Shown: in pieces, positions 17,874-27,042 of the stretch
Numbering within the stretch: position 1 is the stretch's first letter
Layout: the number at the start of each line of letters is the position of its first letter
Assembly: GCF_001982615.1 (NCBI RefSeq)
Contig: NZ_MLCO01000001.1
Span: 21,453-85,452 of the forward strand
Direction: 5' to 3'
DNA: 64,000 nucleotides
Source: Teichococcus deserti
GTDB taxonomy: Bacteria > Pseudomonadota > Alphaproteobacteria > Acetobacterales > Acetobacteraceae
Program-made: the position numbers and the translations under genes
The notes under the pieces: model-generated
The model's input: only the letters and a program-made list of their open reading frames with translations
Database searches by the model: none
What the model was told of the DNA's origin: nothing

Positions 17874-19373
17874 ATGATCGCAGACCAAGACACCCCAACG
17901 ATGGAAACCGAGATCAAGTTCCTCCTCCCGGATGACATGCAGGAAGCGGTAGACGCGCATCCACTGCTGCAAGGTGCCGAAAGCCAGTCATCCCGCCAGG
18001 AAGTCACAACCTATTACGACACCTCGGCCCATGCATTTCGGCGGGCTGGTGCGTCGCTCAGGGTGCGCGAAGCCGGCGGCCGCTTCGTGCAGACGCTGAA
18101 GCTACCGCGCGAGGAGAACGCCTTCTCCCGTCTCGAATGGGAATGGACGCTGCCGGGGGAAGAGCTGGATCTGTCGCTGTTACGGGACACCCCATTGCGA
18201 GACCTGGCTTTGGAACAAGTGGAACCGATCTTCACCTGCGGCGTCACCCGCACCGTGCGCGCCCTGCGGCCGTCCTCCGGCGGCCTCATCGAGGTGACCA
18301 CCGACTTCGGGTTGATCCGCGCCAACGACCGCATGCTGGCATTGAGTGAAGTTGAGCTTGAACTCAAGGGTGCAGCACCTGTCGCGCTGTATGAGGTCGC
18401 ACAGGCGCTGCAATCGACCCTTCCTTTGCTGCTCGGTGCCGAAAGCAAGGCTGCACGTGGATGGCGCCTCGTGACCGGCGCGCCGCCCGAAGCGGTCAAG
18501 GCGGATGCCCCCACTGTGTCCGTAGGCATCACGGGCACCGAGGCCTTCAGCCAACTCGTATCCAGCCTCATCGTGTCCTTGGTGGACAATCAGCCTGCCG
18601 CAGCTGCAGGGGATGCCAAAGGCGTGCACCGCATGCGCATAGCAGTGCGTCGCCTGCGCACTGTCCTGAGCTTGTTCCGGCCCCACCTTGCCGAGGGGGA
18701 TGAGGCTCGCTTCACCGAGGCACTTCGCCGTTTGGGCCGCATTCTGGGCGAGGCCCGGGACTGGGATGTGTTCTGCTCGGAAACCCTGGTGGGTGCCGCA
18801 GGCAGCGTCCCGGCCCCGTTCCTGATGGCCCTGCGGGAGGCTGGGGAGGCTGAACGGCAGAATGCGCATTCCAGGCTTTCTGATGAATTCGCGCAGCCTC
18901 ATCTGACACGCCTCGTCATCGACCTGTCGGCCTGGGCCCTCGATGCAGGGTCGGAGGGAGATGGTGTTGCACTGTCTCGTCCGATCGAAGGCATCGCACC
19001 GGATATGATCAAGCGACTGGAGCGTAAGGTCAGGAAGCGGGGCAAGCACATCCGGCGCCGCGGCGACGAAGAATTGCATGCGCTACGGAAAGCCTTGAAG
19101 CGCTTCCGCTATGCTCTGGAGTTCATGACGCCGTTGATGAAGGCGGGGCAGGTCAAGGACCAGCTGCAGCACTGCAGGGGGTTGCAGGAAGATCTGGGCA
19201 TCTTCAACGATGCCGTCGTGGCCGGGACACTTGCTCAACGTCTGGCCGACGCAAAGCCGGAACTCGACCCTGCTGCAGCAGCCCTAACTGCTTGGGCGGA
19301 GGAGCGACGAAGCGCAGCGCTTAAACACCTTCACACGGCATGGCGCGAGTTTAAGGAAGCTCCGAAGCCTTAG
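17874..19373 (+). CDS. CYTH-CHAD domain protein (triphosphate tunnel metalloenzyme)
   Basis: Cytoplasmic protein of 499 residues. The N-terminal CYTH domain (about residues 9-205) starts with METEIKF, which contains the ExExK metal/triphosphate signature at residues 11-15, and continues with the tunnel strands YYDTSAHAFRRAGASLRVRE and LSEVELELKG. The CHAD domain (about residues 225-499) shows conserved histidine-rich helices: VHRMRIAVRRLRTVLSLF, LRRLGRILGEARDWDVF and ALRKALKRFRYALEFM. Such fusions hydrolyse inorganic triphosphate or bind polyphosphate. The start at 17874 is chosen because the signature lies just after it; the frame is open from 17691. A second broken CHAD copy lies at 33557-33854. 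Confidence 0.88.
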   Translation: MIADQDTPTMETEIKFLLPDDMQEAVDAHPLLQGAESQSSRQEVTTYYDTSAHAFRRAGASLRVREAGGRFVQTLKLPREENAFSRLEWEWTLPGEELDLSLLRDTPLRDLALEQVEPIFTCGVTRTVRALRPSSGGLIEVTTDFGLIRANDRMLALSEVELELKGAAPVALYEVAQALQSTLPLLLGAESKAARGWRLVTGAPPEAVKADAPTVSVGITGTEAFSQLVSSLIVSLVDNQPAAAAGDAKGVHRMRIAVRRLRTVLSLFRPHLAEGDEARFTEALRRLGRILGEARDWDVFCSETLVGAAGSVPAPFLMALREAGEAERQNAHSRLSDEFAQPHLTRLVIDLSAWALDAGSEGDGVALSRPIEGIAPDMIKRLERKVRKRGKHIRRRGDEELHALRKALKRFRYALEFMTPLMKAGQVKDQLQHCRGLQEDLGIFNDAVVAGTLAQRLADAKPELDPAAAALTAWAEERRSAALKHLHTAWREFKEAPKP

Positions 19374-20368
19374 GCGGCGAAGTAGCGTCGAGCCAAACGT
19401 GTCAGTGCTTGATCGGGCTCAAGGAAGCCGAACTGGCCAGTTCTCGATTGGCATCTGACGCCTGGCTGTCGATCGTCGCCCTGGCAGGCGCCGACGGCAT
19501 CACCTCATCGCGGCTGCGGGCGAGAGCCGGCCAAGCTACGCTGGTGCATGCCGTGGCACGAGCAGTACGGCAGCTAACCCGTGACGAACATCCACAGCGG
19601 CTACGCCAGCAAGAGGGCGCCTTCATTCTGCGAAATTTCGGAAGGGGCCTGCAAGCAGCCGCACCTTTGGTCTTTTTGGAGCTTCGAGCCGGGCGCACGG
19701 CGGCGCACGATGCCTTTCACCGCGGTCGCCTTTGGTCGCCAGCTCAGCACACCTTGTCGGGACTTCGGCCAGGAGAGCGGCTCCGTTGCGTCGTCGACCG
19801 GCATCCCGCCGGACGGTTGGGTGCACTCGGGGGGCAGATCGAGCGCGCCGGCGACGAGGTCCTCATCCTGGCGGATCACTCTCTGAAGGATCTTCAGGGC
19901 CTCCTTGCTGACGGCGCGGAGGAGCGTAACGAAGAGCTCAACAGCGTCAACACGCTGCGCTTGTTGGGCCGCTGGACGCGGATGATACTGTGGCCGATCA
20001 GTCCTCGATCCCGAGGCGTAAGCACCATTCTATGAGCTGGGCCGCATGCTGCCGGAGCCGCTCTACCACCGCGTGGCCGACGTCATGGAGGCGCTGGTGA
20101 AGTTCACCCTGCTGACGCGGACGTCTCCACGTCCCTGAACGATCGATACAGTGAGCGGATGCCGCGGACGGAGAAGCAGGCCGACGCCATTTTGGCGGTG
20201 GCCTGTAGAGCAGTGGCGTAGAGCGTTCAGAAGCGCCGCAGACTGCTGATCTGTGTGGCAGCAACTGGAGGACGCGTATCGGCCGGATTGGCCGGAAGCT
20301 GCCGGTCAATCCCGAAGAAAGCCTTCTAAAAAAGCAGACATGAGCCGGTCACCCACGGCGTCCGACTC
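19374..20368. other. Stretch without a supportable gene
   Basis: Several open frames exist on both strands but none shows a recognisable family or a good start. One short piece near 20031-20139 on the plus strand (ELGRMLPEPLYHRVADVME) reads like a true protein fragment and may be a relic. A stretch near 20139-20220 (RYSERMPRTEKQADAILAV) also looks protein-like. I cannot assign either. Confidence 0.4.
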
Positions 20369-21361
20369 ATGATGCGATCCTTGACAGCAGAGAGGCGGGG
20401 AAAAAGGGTAGCAAGAAGGACAGTGCAGAAGAAAACCTTTGCCGCCGTGAAATCCCCGGCCTACCTGAATGCAATGCGGGCCTTCGAGGCCAGCGCGAGG
20501 CACGGCAGCTTCTCCGGGGCTGGCGAGGAGCTGAACGTGACGGCGGCAGCCGTCGGGCAGCTGGTTCGAGGCCTTGAGGAGTGGCTCGGCGTCGCCTTGT
20601 TTCATCGCGGCACCTCGGGGCGGTCCCGCCTCGTTCCAACCGAGGCAGCGGAGCGGGCCCTGCCAGACATCCGGGCCGGGCTGGACCGCCTGAGCCTCGG
20701 CTTGGAGCGGCTGAAGGAGGCATCGGCCAATGGTGTCCTGACCGTGACCGTCAGTCCGGCTTTCGCGGCCAAATGGCTGCTGCCGCGGATCGAGCGCTTC
20801 CAGACTCGCTGGCCGGACACGGACGTCCGGCTGGACACCAGCCTGAAGCTGGCAGACTACCTGGCGCAGGGCATCGACGTCGGCGTGCGCTACGGCACCG
20901 GGAACTGGCCGGGTCTTGCTGCTGACAAGCTGATGGATGAGGAGGTCTATCCGGTCTGCTCCCCTCTCCTGCGCGACAGGTTGGACCTGCGTGCGCCGGC
21001 TGACCTGGCGCGGCAAACCTTGATCCACGACCTGTCCGTTGACGCCAGCATCGGCTTCCCGAGCTGGGACACCTGGTTTCGGACAGCCGGCGTCGAGGTT
21101 GCTGCCGTTGAGCGCGGCATGCGGATCAACAACTCCGCCGCCGTGCTGCAGGCCGCTGCTGAGGGGCGTGGAATCGCGCTGGCCCGCAGCATCATGGCCC
21201 AGGATGACGTGGCGGCAGGGCGTCTGGTGCGCCTGTTTCCGGAGACCAGGCTACCCTCAGCGCTCGCCTATTACGTGGTGTACCGACCGGAATGTGCGTC
21301 GTTGCCCCGCTCCCAGGCTTTTCGAAAGTGGCTCTTCGAGGAGGCAGAGCAGCGGGCGTAA
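20369..21361 (+). CDS. LysR-family regulator, GcvA-like
   Basis: A regulator of about 300 residues with an N-terminal winged helix (AMRAFEASARHGSFSGAGEELNVTAAAVGQLVRGLEE) and a periplasmic-binding-like effector domain with GcvA-type features (FAAKWLLPRIERF, DVGVRYGTG, VCSPLLRDR). The start is uncertain: ATG at 20369, GTG at 20423 (AAGGA upstream) and GTG at 20447 are all possible, and the family usually begins just before AYLNAM. It lies 215 bases upstream of, and on the same strand as, the amine oxidase/ADH/cupin/SDR operon, which it may control. Confidence 0.85.
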   Translation: MMRSLTAERRGKRVARRTVQKKTFAAVKSPAYLNAMRAFEASARHGSFSGAGEELNVTAAAVGQLVRGLEEWLGVALFHRGTSGRSRLVPTEAAERALPDIRAGLDRLSLGLERLKEASANGVLTVTVSPAFAAKWLLPRIERFQTRWPDTDVRLDTSLKLADYLAQGIDVGVRYGTGNWPGLAADKLMDEEVYPVCSPLLRDRLDLRAPADLARQTLIHDLSVDASIGFPSWDTWFRTAGVEVAAVERGMRINNSAAVLQAAAEGRGIALARSIMAQDDVAAGRLVRLFPETRLPSALAYYVVYRPECASLPRSQAFRKWLFEEAEQRA

Positions 21362-21576
21362 GCGGTGTGGACCAGCCCAGAGAGCTGCCCTGGGCAGGTT
21401 CGGAAAAGTTTTTCTTTGCGATCCCTCAAGTTCTTCCCATTCGCGAATTCCTCCAGGACAGGCCACATCATCTGTCGAAGGCCCGCCGCCGTGCGACCAA
21501 CCGGTTCTCGGCCGCAGGATCGTCGACGGGCAGCGAAGGCGGAAATGTCGGCCTCCGCGCTCCTGAAGGTGACACG

Positions 21577-22734
21577 ATGTCTCTCCCGGTTCTTATCGTC
21601 GGCGGCGGCCTTGCCGGACTGACCGCCGCCCACCTGCTCCACAGGGCCGGAAACGACGTCCTGCTGCTGGAAGCGCGCGAGCGTTTGGGTGGCCGGATCC
21701 TGTCGGCGGATGCCGCAGGGCAGGTGTCGGAGGACGGCTTCGACCTTGGGCCATCCTGGTTCTGGCCGGACATGCAGCCCGCGATGGGCAACCTCATCGC
21801 CCAGCTCGGGCTCTCCGCCTTTCCTCAGCATGACGAGGGCGACGTTCTCGTCGAGCGCAACACGCAGGCGGCACCTCAACGTTACCCGGGCATGCGGCAG
21901 ATGCCGCGCTCTATGCGCCTCGCGGGCGGCACCGGCGCGGTCGTCGCGGCGCTCGCCTCCACACTGCCGCAGGACACCCTGCGGACCGGCGCGCGCGTGA
22001 CGCACCTCGCGCTCGAGGGAACCGATGTCGAGGTCACCTTCTCGGCCGGGAACGGTAGTCCGGGAAAGGTCAAGGCAAGGCACGTCCTGATGGCCGTGCC
22101 GCCGCGCCTCCTGCAGGCGAGTGTCACCTTCCGGCCCGCCCTCGATGCGGCGACCTCCCGCCGCTGGCGCACGGCCCCGACCTGGATGGCACCCCACGCC
22201 AAGTTCGTCGCGATCTACGACCGCGCGTTCTGGCGTGCCGGGGGCCTGTCCGGCATGGCGCAGAGCATGGTCGGACCGCTGGCCGACATCCACGATGCGA
22301 CCACCGCGACGGGCAAGGCCGCCCTGTTCGGCTTCCTCGGGGTTCCCGCCGCCCGTCGGACGGCGGTCGGTCGCGAGGCCATCATCGCGGCGTCCGTGCA
22401 GCAGCTCGCACGGCTGTTCGGCCCGGAAGCCGGTGTGCCCCGTGCGACCCTGCTCAAGGATTGGGCATTCGACCCGCTGACGGCGACGCCGGACGACCAG
22501 GCCCCCGGTGGTCACCCGATGCCAGCCACAGAGCCGTGGGTCACAGGTGAATGGCAGGGGCGCATCTGGATGGCGGGCAGCGAGGCCAGCCACACCGAAC
22601 CCGGCTACCTCGCCGGTGCGGTGGAAGCAGGCGGGCGCACCGCCAGGGACGTCATAGACAGGCTCGCGGGCGCCAGGGCGGGGCAGCGCGCCTCAGTCGG
22701 CGCCGCTGCTGACACCGGGGGGATGGAGCCGTGA
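21577..22734 (+). CDS. FAD-dependent amine oxidase (monoamine oxidase-like)
   Basis: Flavoprotein of 385 residues. The N-terminal motif VLIVGGGLAGLTAAHLLHRAG is followed by LLEARERLGGRI, the typical FAD-binding start of flavin amine oxidases. The C-terminal GRIWMAGSEASHTEPGYLAGAVEAG is the second FAD-contacting segment. The expected activity is oxidative deamination of an amine. The start ATG at 21577 is chosen because the Rossmann strand starts at residue 4; the frame is open from 21292. It overlaps the ADH gene by four bases (GTGA), indicating translational coupling. Confidence 0.85.
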   Translation: MSLPVLIVGGGLAGLTAAHLLHRAGNDVLLLEARERLGGRILSADAAGQVSEDGFDLGPSWFWPDMQPAMGNLIAQLGLSAFPQHDEGDVLVERNTQAAPQRYPGMRQMPRSMRLAGGTGAVVAALASTLPQDTLRTGARVTHLALEGTDVEVTFSAGNGSPGKVKARHVLMAVPPRLLQASVTFRPALDAATSRRWRTAPTWMAPHAKFVAIYDRAFWRAGGLSGMAQSMVGPLADIHDATTATGKAALFGFLGVPAARRTAVGREAIIAASVQQLARLFGPEAGVPRATLLKDWAFDPLTATPDDQAPGGHPMPATEPWVTGEWQGRIWMAGSEASHTEPGYLAGAVEAGGRTARDVIDRLAGARAGQRASVGAAADTGGMEP

Positions 22735-23774
22735 GGACCACCTATCGGGCCATGCAGGTGACCACGCCGGGCACCCTCGAGCTGGTCGAGCGCGCCATGC
22801 CCAGGCCCGGCGCCGGCGAGGTCCTGATCGAGGTCGAGGCTTGCGGCATCTGCGGCGCAGACGCCGCCGACATCGACAGGGCTGACCCGAACCTGCGGCC
22901 GCCGCGCGTGCCTGGCCACGAGGTGGTCGGTCGCATCGCCGCGCTCGGCGATGGGGTGCCCACCATCTGGACGCTCGGCCAACGGGTCGGGGTCGGGCGG
23001 CTGGGGGGCCACTGCAACGCGTGTGCGCAGTGCCGCCAGGGGCAGTTCCAGCTCTGCGAGAGCCAGCCCTTCGTGGGCGCCTCCCGCGACGGCGGCTACG
23101 CGGAGATGATGCTGGCCCGCGGCACGGGCCTCGTCGCCATCCCCGACGAACTGCGCTCGGAAGAGGCGGCGCCCATCCTCTGCGCGGGCATCGCCACCTT
23201 CAACGCGCTGAAGAAGTCGGGCGCCGAGGCGGGCGATCTGGTGGCGGTGCTGGGCATCGGCGGCCTTGGTCACATGGCCCTGCAATACGCCCGCCGGATG
23301 GGCTTCCGGGTGGCAGCGGTGGGACGCGGCCAGGACATCGCGGAGGACGCGCTCCGGCTGGGCGCGCACCTCTACATCGACACCCGCCAGGAAGATGCGG
23401 CGGCCAGGCTGAAGTCCCTGGGTGGCGCCAAGGCCATCCTGACCACGATCGGCAACGCCGAGGCGGTGTCCTCGCTGATGGCGGGGCTGGCGCCACGCGG
23501 ACGCCTGGTCCTGCTCGGCGCGGGCAAGGACCCGCTGCCCGTGTCGGCCGGGCACCTCGTCGTTGGCGAGCGGGGCGTGCTCGGCTCGATGACCGGCACG
23601 CCCTACGAGAACGAGCGGACACTGGACTTCAGCGTCCTGACCGGCGTGCGGCCGCAGATCGAGACCATGCCACTGGAACGGGCCTTCGATGCCTATCGGC
23701 GGATGAAGTCCGGCGACGTGACGTTCCGGATGGTCCTCACCATGGGGAGTGCGAGCGATGCGTCTCAACCATGA
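22731..23774 (+). CDS. Zinc-dependent alcohol dehydrogenase (MDR family)
   Basis: Protein of 347 residues. Catalytic zinc ligands lie in ACGICGADAAD and VPGHEVVG; structural zinc cysteines in GHCNACAQCRQGQFQLC; the NAD(P) motif GIGGLGHMALQYA is near residue 178. It starts with GTG at 22731, overlapping the amine oxidase stop, with GGGGGATGG upstream. It resembles AdhP/AdhA-type dehydrogenases, which oxidise primary alcohols or reduce aldehydes. After an amine oxidase, a plausible role is handling the aldehyde released by deamination; this is inference. It overlaps the cupin gene by 17 bases. Confidence 0.87.
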   Translation: MRTTYRAMQVTTPGTLELVERAMPRPGAGEVLIEVEACGICGADAADIDRADPNLRPPRVPGHEVVGRIAALGDGVPTIWTLGQRVGVGRLGGHCNACAQCRQGQFQLCESQPFVGASRDGGYAEMMLARGTGLVAIPDELRSEEAAPILCAGIATFNALKKSGAEAGDLVAVLGIGGLGHMALQYARRMGFRVAAVGRGQDIAEDALRLGAHLYIDTRQEDAAARLKSLGGAKAILTTIGNAEAVSSLMAGLAPRGRLVLLGAGKDPLPVSAGHLVVGERGVLGSMTGTPYENERTLDFSVLTGVRPQIETMPLERAFDAYRRMKSGDVTFRMVLTMGSASDASQP

Positions 23775-24438
23775 CCTGACCCGACCGGTGATCGTGAACG
23801 CGGCGGAACTCGACTGGGTGCCGAGCCCTGCCGCCGGCGTCGACCGGCGCATGCTGTTCCGCGTCGGCGGCGAGGTCGCCCGCGCCACGAGCATCGTGCG
23901 CTATGCCCCCGGCAGCGCCTTCCCTCGCCACACCCACTCCGGCGGGGAGGAGATCCTGGTGCTGGAGGGCACCTTCCAGGACGAGCACGGCGACTACCCG
24001 GCGGGGTGCTACTTCCGCAACCCGCCCGGCACCTCGCATGTCCCTGCGGCAAGGGACGGCTGCGTCATCTTCGTTCGGCTCTGGCAGTACCGCCAAGGCG
24101 ACCAGACGCAGGTCGTGCGCCAGCCAGGCCAGGGGCAGCCGGTCGAACCCCGTCCGGGCGCCACCTCGGCAACGGTGCTGTTCAACGACGGGCACGAAGA
24201 GGTACGGCTCGAGGCGTGGAGCGCCGGGGGGCTGGTTACAGTCGCGAACCCGCGCGGCCTCGAATTCCTGGTGCACTCGGGTGCGCTGACCGCCAACGGC
24301 GAGGCCATGGGGAGCCAAGGCTGGGGCAGGCTGCCCGTCGGGACCGACCTGCAGGCCGAGGTCGGCCCGGCCGGCGCGACGGTGTGGCTGAAGGACGCGC
24401 CTTTGCTGCATCCGGATGTCCTCGCCATGCCCGGCTAG
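23758..24438 (+). CDS. Cupin domain protein, ChrR-like
   Basis: Double-cupin-sized protein of about 226 residues. The N-terminal cupin has a clear metal-binding motif (PRHTHSGGEEILVLEG, about residues 54-69) and a second histidine in PPGTSHVPA, as in ChrR-type and acetylacetone-dioxygenase-like cupins. The C-terminal half looks like a degenerate second cupin. The ATG at 23758 is preferred over the GTG at 23749 because GGGGAG is spaced correctly. It is part of the amine oxidase/ADH/SDR operon. No sigma factor gene lies next to it, so an anti-sigma role is unlikely and an enzymatic or sensor role is more probable. Confidence 0.8.
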   Translation: MRLNHDLTRPVIVNAAELDWVPSPAAGVDRRMLFRVGGEVARATSIVRYAPGSAFPRHTHSGGEEILVLEGTFQDEHGDYPAGCYFRNPPGTSHVPAARDGCVIFVRLWQYRQGDQTQVVRQPGQGQPVEPRPGATSATVLFNDGHEEVRLEAWSAGGLVTVANPRGLEFLVHSGALTANGEAMGSQGWGRLPVGTDLQAEVGPAGATVWLKDAPLLHPDVLAMPG

Positions 24439-24554
24439 GCGCGCCACCTCAGACCATCACCAGGCAACGATACGGCAGGTTTGGCGGCGGGCACGGCCCG
24501 CCTCCGCTCCCGCACGTCCACAGCTTTGCAAACCTTGAGAACAGGAGTTCCTCC

Positions 24555-25325
24555 ATGACGCGTTTCGAAGGCAAGGTCGTCGCGATCACCGGCGGCGGAT
24601 CGGGCATCGGCAAGGAAACGGCGGCCCGCTTCCTGGCGGAGGGCGCCAGGGTCGTCATCAATGGACGCGACGCCTTGAAGCTCGAGGCAGCGGCGCGCGA
24701 GCTCGACGCCAGTGGCCAGAACGTCGTGGTCGTGGCGGGCGACATTGCGAACCCGGCCACCGGTGCGGCGCTCGTGGATGCCGCGGTGTCCCGGTTCGGC
24801 CAGCTCGACGTGCTGGTCAACAATGCCGGGGTGTTCAATCCAAAGCCGTTCCTCGAGCTGACCGAGGCGGATTACGACTGGTACCTCGACACCATCCTGA
24901 AGGGGAAGTTCTTCACCGCCCAGGCCGCCGCCAAGGCGATGAGGGAGAAGGGGGGCGCCATCGTGCAGACCGGCTCGATGTGGGCGATCCAGGCGATCGG
25001 CGCCACGCCGTCGGCGGCCTACTCCGCCGCCAATGCGGGCGTGCACGCCATGGTGCGCAACCTCGCCATCGAGCTGGCCCCGCATCGGATCCGCATCAAC
25101 GCCGTGGCACCGGCCGTCGTCGAGACGCCGGTCTACAACACCTTCATGAGCGATGAGCAGGTCAGGGACGTCCTGCCGACCTTCAACGCCTTCCATCCGC
25201 TTGGCCGCAATGGCCAGCCGCGGGACGTGGCCGAGGCCATCCTGTTCCTGGCATCCGACCAGGCGGCGTGGATCACCGGCACGGTCCTGCCCGTCGATGG
25301 CGGCGTGACGGCCGGGCGCCAGTAA
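24555..25325 (+). CDS. Short-chain dehydrogenase/reductase with altered active site
   Basis: Classical SDR of 256 residues: ITGGGSGIGKETAARFL cofactor motif near residue 11, NNAG near residue 90, catalytic serine in QTGSMWA, PxDGGV at the C-terminus. The active-site tyrosine is present, but the usual YxxxK is replaced by Y-S-A-A-N, so the catalytic lysine is asparagine. ACAGGAG precedes the ATG. It is the last gene of the operon, about 115 bases after the cupin. The substitution may reduce or alter dehydrogenase activity, or the protein may act with a different proton relay. Confidence 0.88.
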   Translation: MTRFEGKVVAITGGGSGIGKETAARFLAEGARVVINGRDALKLEAAARELDASGQNVVVVAGDIANPATGAALVDAAVSRFGQLDVLVNNAGVFNPKPFLELTEADYDWYLDTILKGKFFTAQAAAKAMREKGGAIVQTGSMWAIQAIGATPSAAYSAANAGVHAMVRNLAIELAPHRIRINAVAPAVVETPVYNTFMSDEQVRDVLPTFNAFHPLGRNGQPRDVAEAILFLASDQAAWITGTVLPVDGGVTAGRQ

Positions 25326-25970
25326 GCCGAGGCCGGTACATCGGTGGTGGTGACGCTCCGAGGACCAATGCCATCTTGGCCACCGTCACCGCCATCAGTC
25401 GCCCCACGTCACAGAACAGATCGGCTGCTCTCCGCCTGAGGAAATCCCTGTCACAGACCACCGCAACGGCAAGTTCAGTGCATGCCGACGACGACGAGTA
25501 CGAGAAGGGCAACGTGCTGCGGCCGGCTGTCGTGCAGGCGCTGGCCGGGGCGAACCCGACCGTCGTCTCCGCGGGGGCAAAGCAGGCACTCATCGGACGA
25601 TGCTCCGGCCTTCCGGGGTCCGGCACGTCTGCTTTACGGGACGCTGCTTGGCTGACGGAATGTCTGAGAAGGGCGCAAAGCAGAAGCCTTGTGCAGATCC
25701 CTCAGGTGAAGACGTTCCACCTGCCTTGGGTGTTCATCGCGGGCCGGGGAGGGAAGGGCAGGGGCGGCGGCGCTCGACGTTTTATCGCCCGAGCCGGGTT
25801 TGGCCGGAAGCGGAATGGCCGCTTCCAGGGAAGGACTCGACGCAGGCAGACACGGCTGGCGGTTGGCTGAGAATGCCCTGGCACCCGATCGGCTTACCCG
25901 AACGAGGGACTGGTGCAATGCCGCTCCCGCCATCGCGCCATCTCCCACCGCCAAGGACACCGACCTTACC
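25326..25970. other. Stretch without a supportable gene
   Basis: Open frames occur on both strands, but none has a recognisable family, convincing start or consistent coding pattern. The right end abuts the truncated acetyltransferase relic. Confidence 0.4.
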
Positions 25971-26186
25971 CTCGGTCACCAGGTAGGGCAGCCCACGCTT
26001 AGCGATGGCGGCCCTGCGCTGCCGCATGTCCTCGGCCGTCCGCGGCTCGGTCTCGAAGGTGGCGGTGCCATGGAGAACGTGGTGCCGGTAGATGGCGGCG
26101 ACGGCGTCCATGTCGGCCTCCGTAGCAAGCCGGATGGTTATTGCGGCAGGCTGTTTGGCGGGGACGGATGGGTTCGGGTAGCGCAC
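25971..26186 (-). pseudogene. N-terminal fragment of a GNAT acetyltransferase (ArsN/phosphinothricin type)
   Basis: The first 72 codons match the start of phosphinothricin-acetyltransferase-like GNAT proteins: ITIRLATEADMDAVAAIYRHHV, GTATFETEPRTAEDM and GLPYLVTE. The sequence then becomes unrelated, so the acetyl-CoA binding half is missing. It follows MFS and flavoprotein relics in the order seen in some arsenic-resistance clusters, which supports the ArsN-like reading. Confidence 0.65.
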
Positions 26187-26219
26187 GGACGCATCGTTTT
26201 TCTGTGGGACGGATGACTC

Positions 26220-26385
26220 TCAGCGGCGTCCAAGCGCGTACGGCTCGAACGCCAGCCCCATCAGGATGTTGAGCATGGCGGCGCCGCACAGCACGGCCAG
26301 CGTGGTGAAGGTGCCGAACCAGTCCAGCAGCCAGGCGCCGAGGAAGGGCGAGGCCGCCTGCGCGACAAGCAGGCTCAGCCGGTGC
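26220..26385 (-). pseudogene. C-terminal fragment of an MFS transporter
   Basis: Read on the minus strand, about 52 codons ending at TGA 26220-26222 give two hydrophobic helices (LLVAQAASPFLGAWLLDWFG, then TLAVLCGAAMLNILMGLAF) and a short tail PYALGRR, typical of the final helices of an MFS permease. The upstream part of the transporter is missing: the sequence joins directly to the flavoprotein relic in another frame at about 26385. A non-functional remnant. Confidence 0.6.
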
Positions 26386-26904
26386 GGCTGCCCGCTTGGT
26401 CTCGGTCGCGCAGCACGTCGTTCCCTTGACCAGCTCCGCCTCCGGCCGCGGGGAGCAGCAGGCGACCGGGGTCAGCGGGGGAGCGCAGCAAGAGGACACC
26501 GCGTCGGCGTCGGCGGCGCCGGGCAGACCGCGGCTCGAGCTGCAGACGCCAGTCTCCGGCAGGTCGAGCTCGGCCCGGCGGGCGGCCTCCAGGTCGCCCG
26601 CGAGGAAGGCGGCGATGGAGCGCACCTGCTCGTGGCCCGTGGCCAGCGGGAAGGTCGGCGCCCGGCCGTAGCTCACCATTCCAGCGGGGAAAAGCCCACT
26701 GTCCGGCTGCTGGAGTTGGAAGGCGCCGTGCGGCCGGACGGTGCCGCAGGAGTGCAGGTTGGGATCGATGAGCGTAGCCAGCACCCGCGGGCACTCAAGC
26801 GCCGGGTTCAAATTCATGCAGGCCTCGGCAAGGATTCCGAGGTTGGGCCGCAGCCCTGTGGCGACCACCATCTCGTCGGCCTTCGCCGTCCGGCCCCTCC
26901 AAGC
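26386..26904 (-). pseudogene. C-terminal fragment of an FAD/NAD(P) oxidoreductase (arsenic-cluster type)
   Basis: The frame reads ADEMVVATGLRPN, LHSCGTVRPHG, DSGLFPAGMVSYGRAPTF and ATGHEQVRSIAAFLAGD, the C-terminal domain of a pyridine-nucleotide flavoprotein. It is followed by a tail with repeated cysteines (VCSSS, SSCCAP, ACCSP, TCCATE). Flavoproteins with such cysteine-rich tails accompany arsenic genes. The N-terminal FAD-binding half is absent, and a stop lies just upstream of 26904. The C-terminus runs into MFS remnant sequence. Together with the two neighbouring fragments it represents a collapsed resistance cluster. Confidence 0.6.
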
Positions 26905-27042
26905 TCATGACCTCCAGGGAACCAACGAGACGCGCGCTTCCTCTGTCCAAAGCGAAGATCCCTCGCTGCCATGGCGCCTGGTGCGGATGCCTACGCTCGC
27001 CGACTGCACAGCGACTTTCGAAGCCACTCGGTTGACGCTGGT

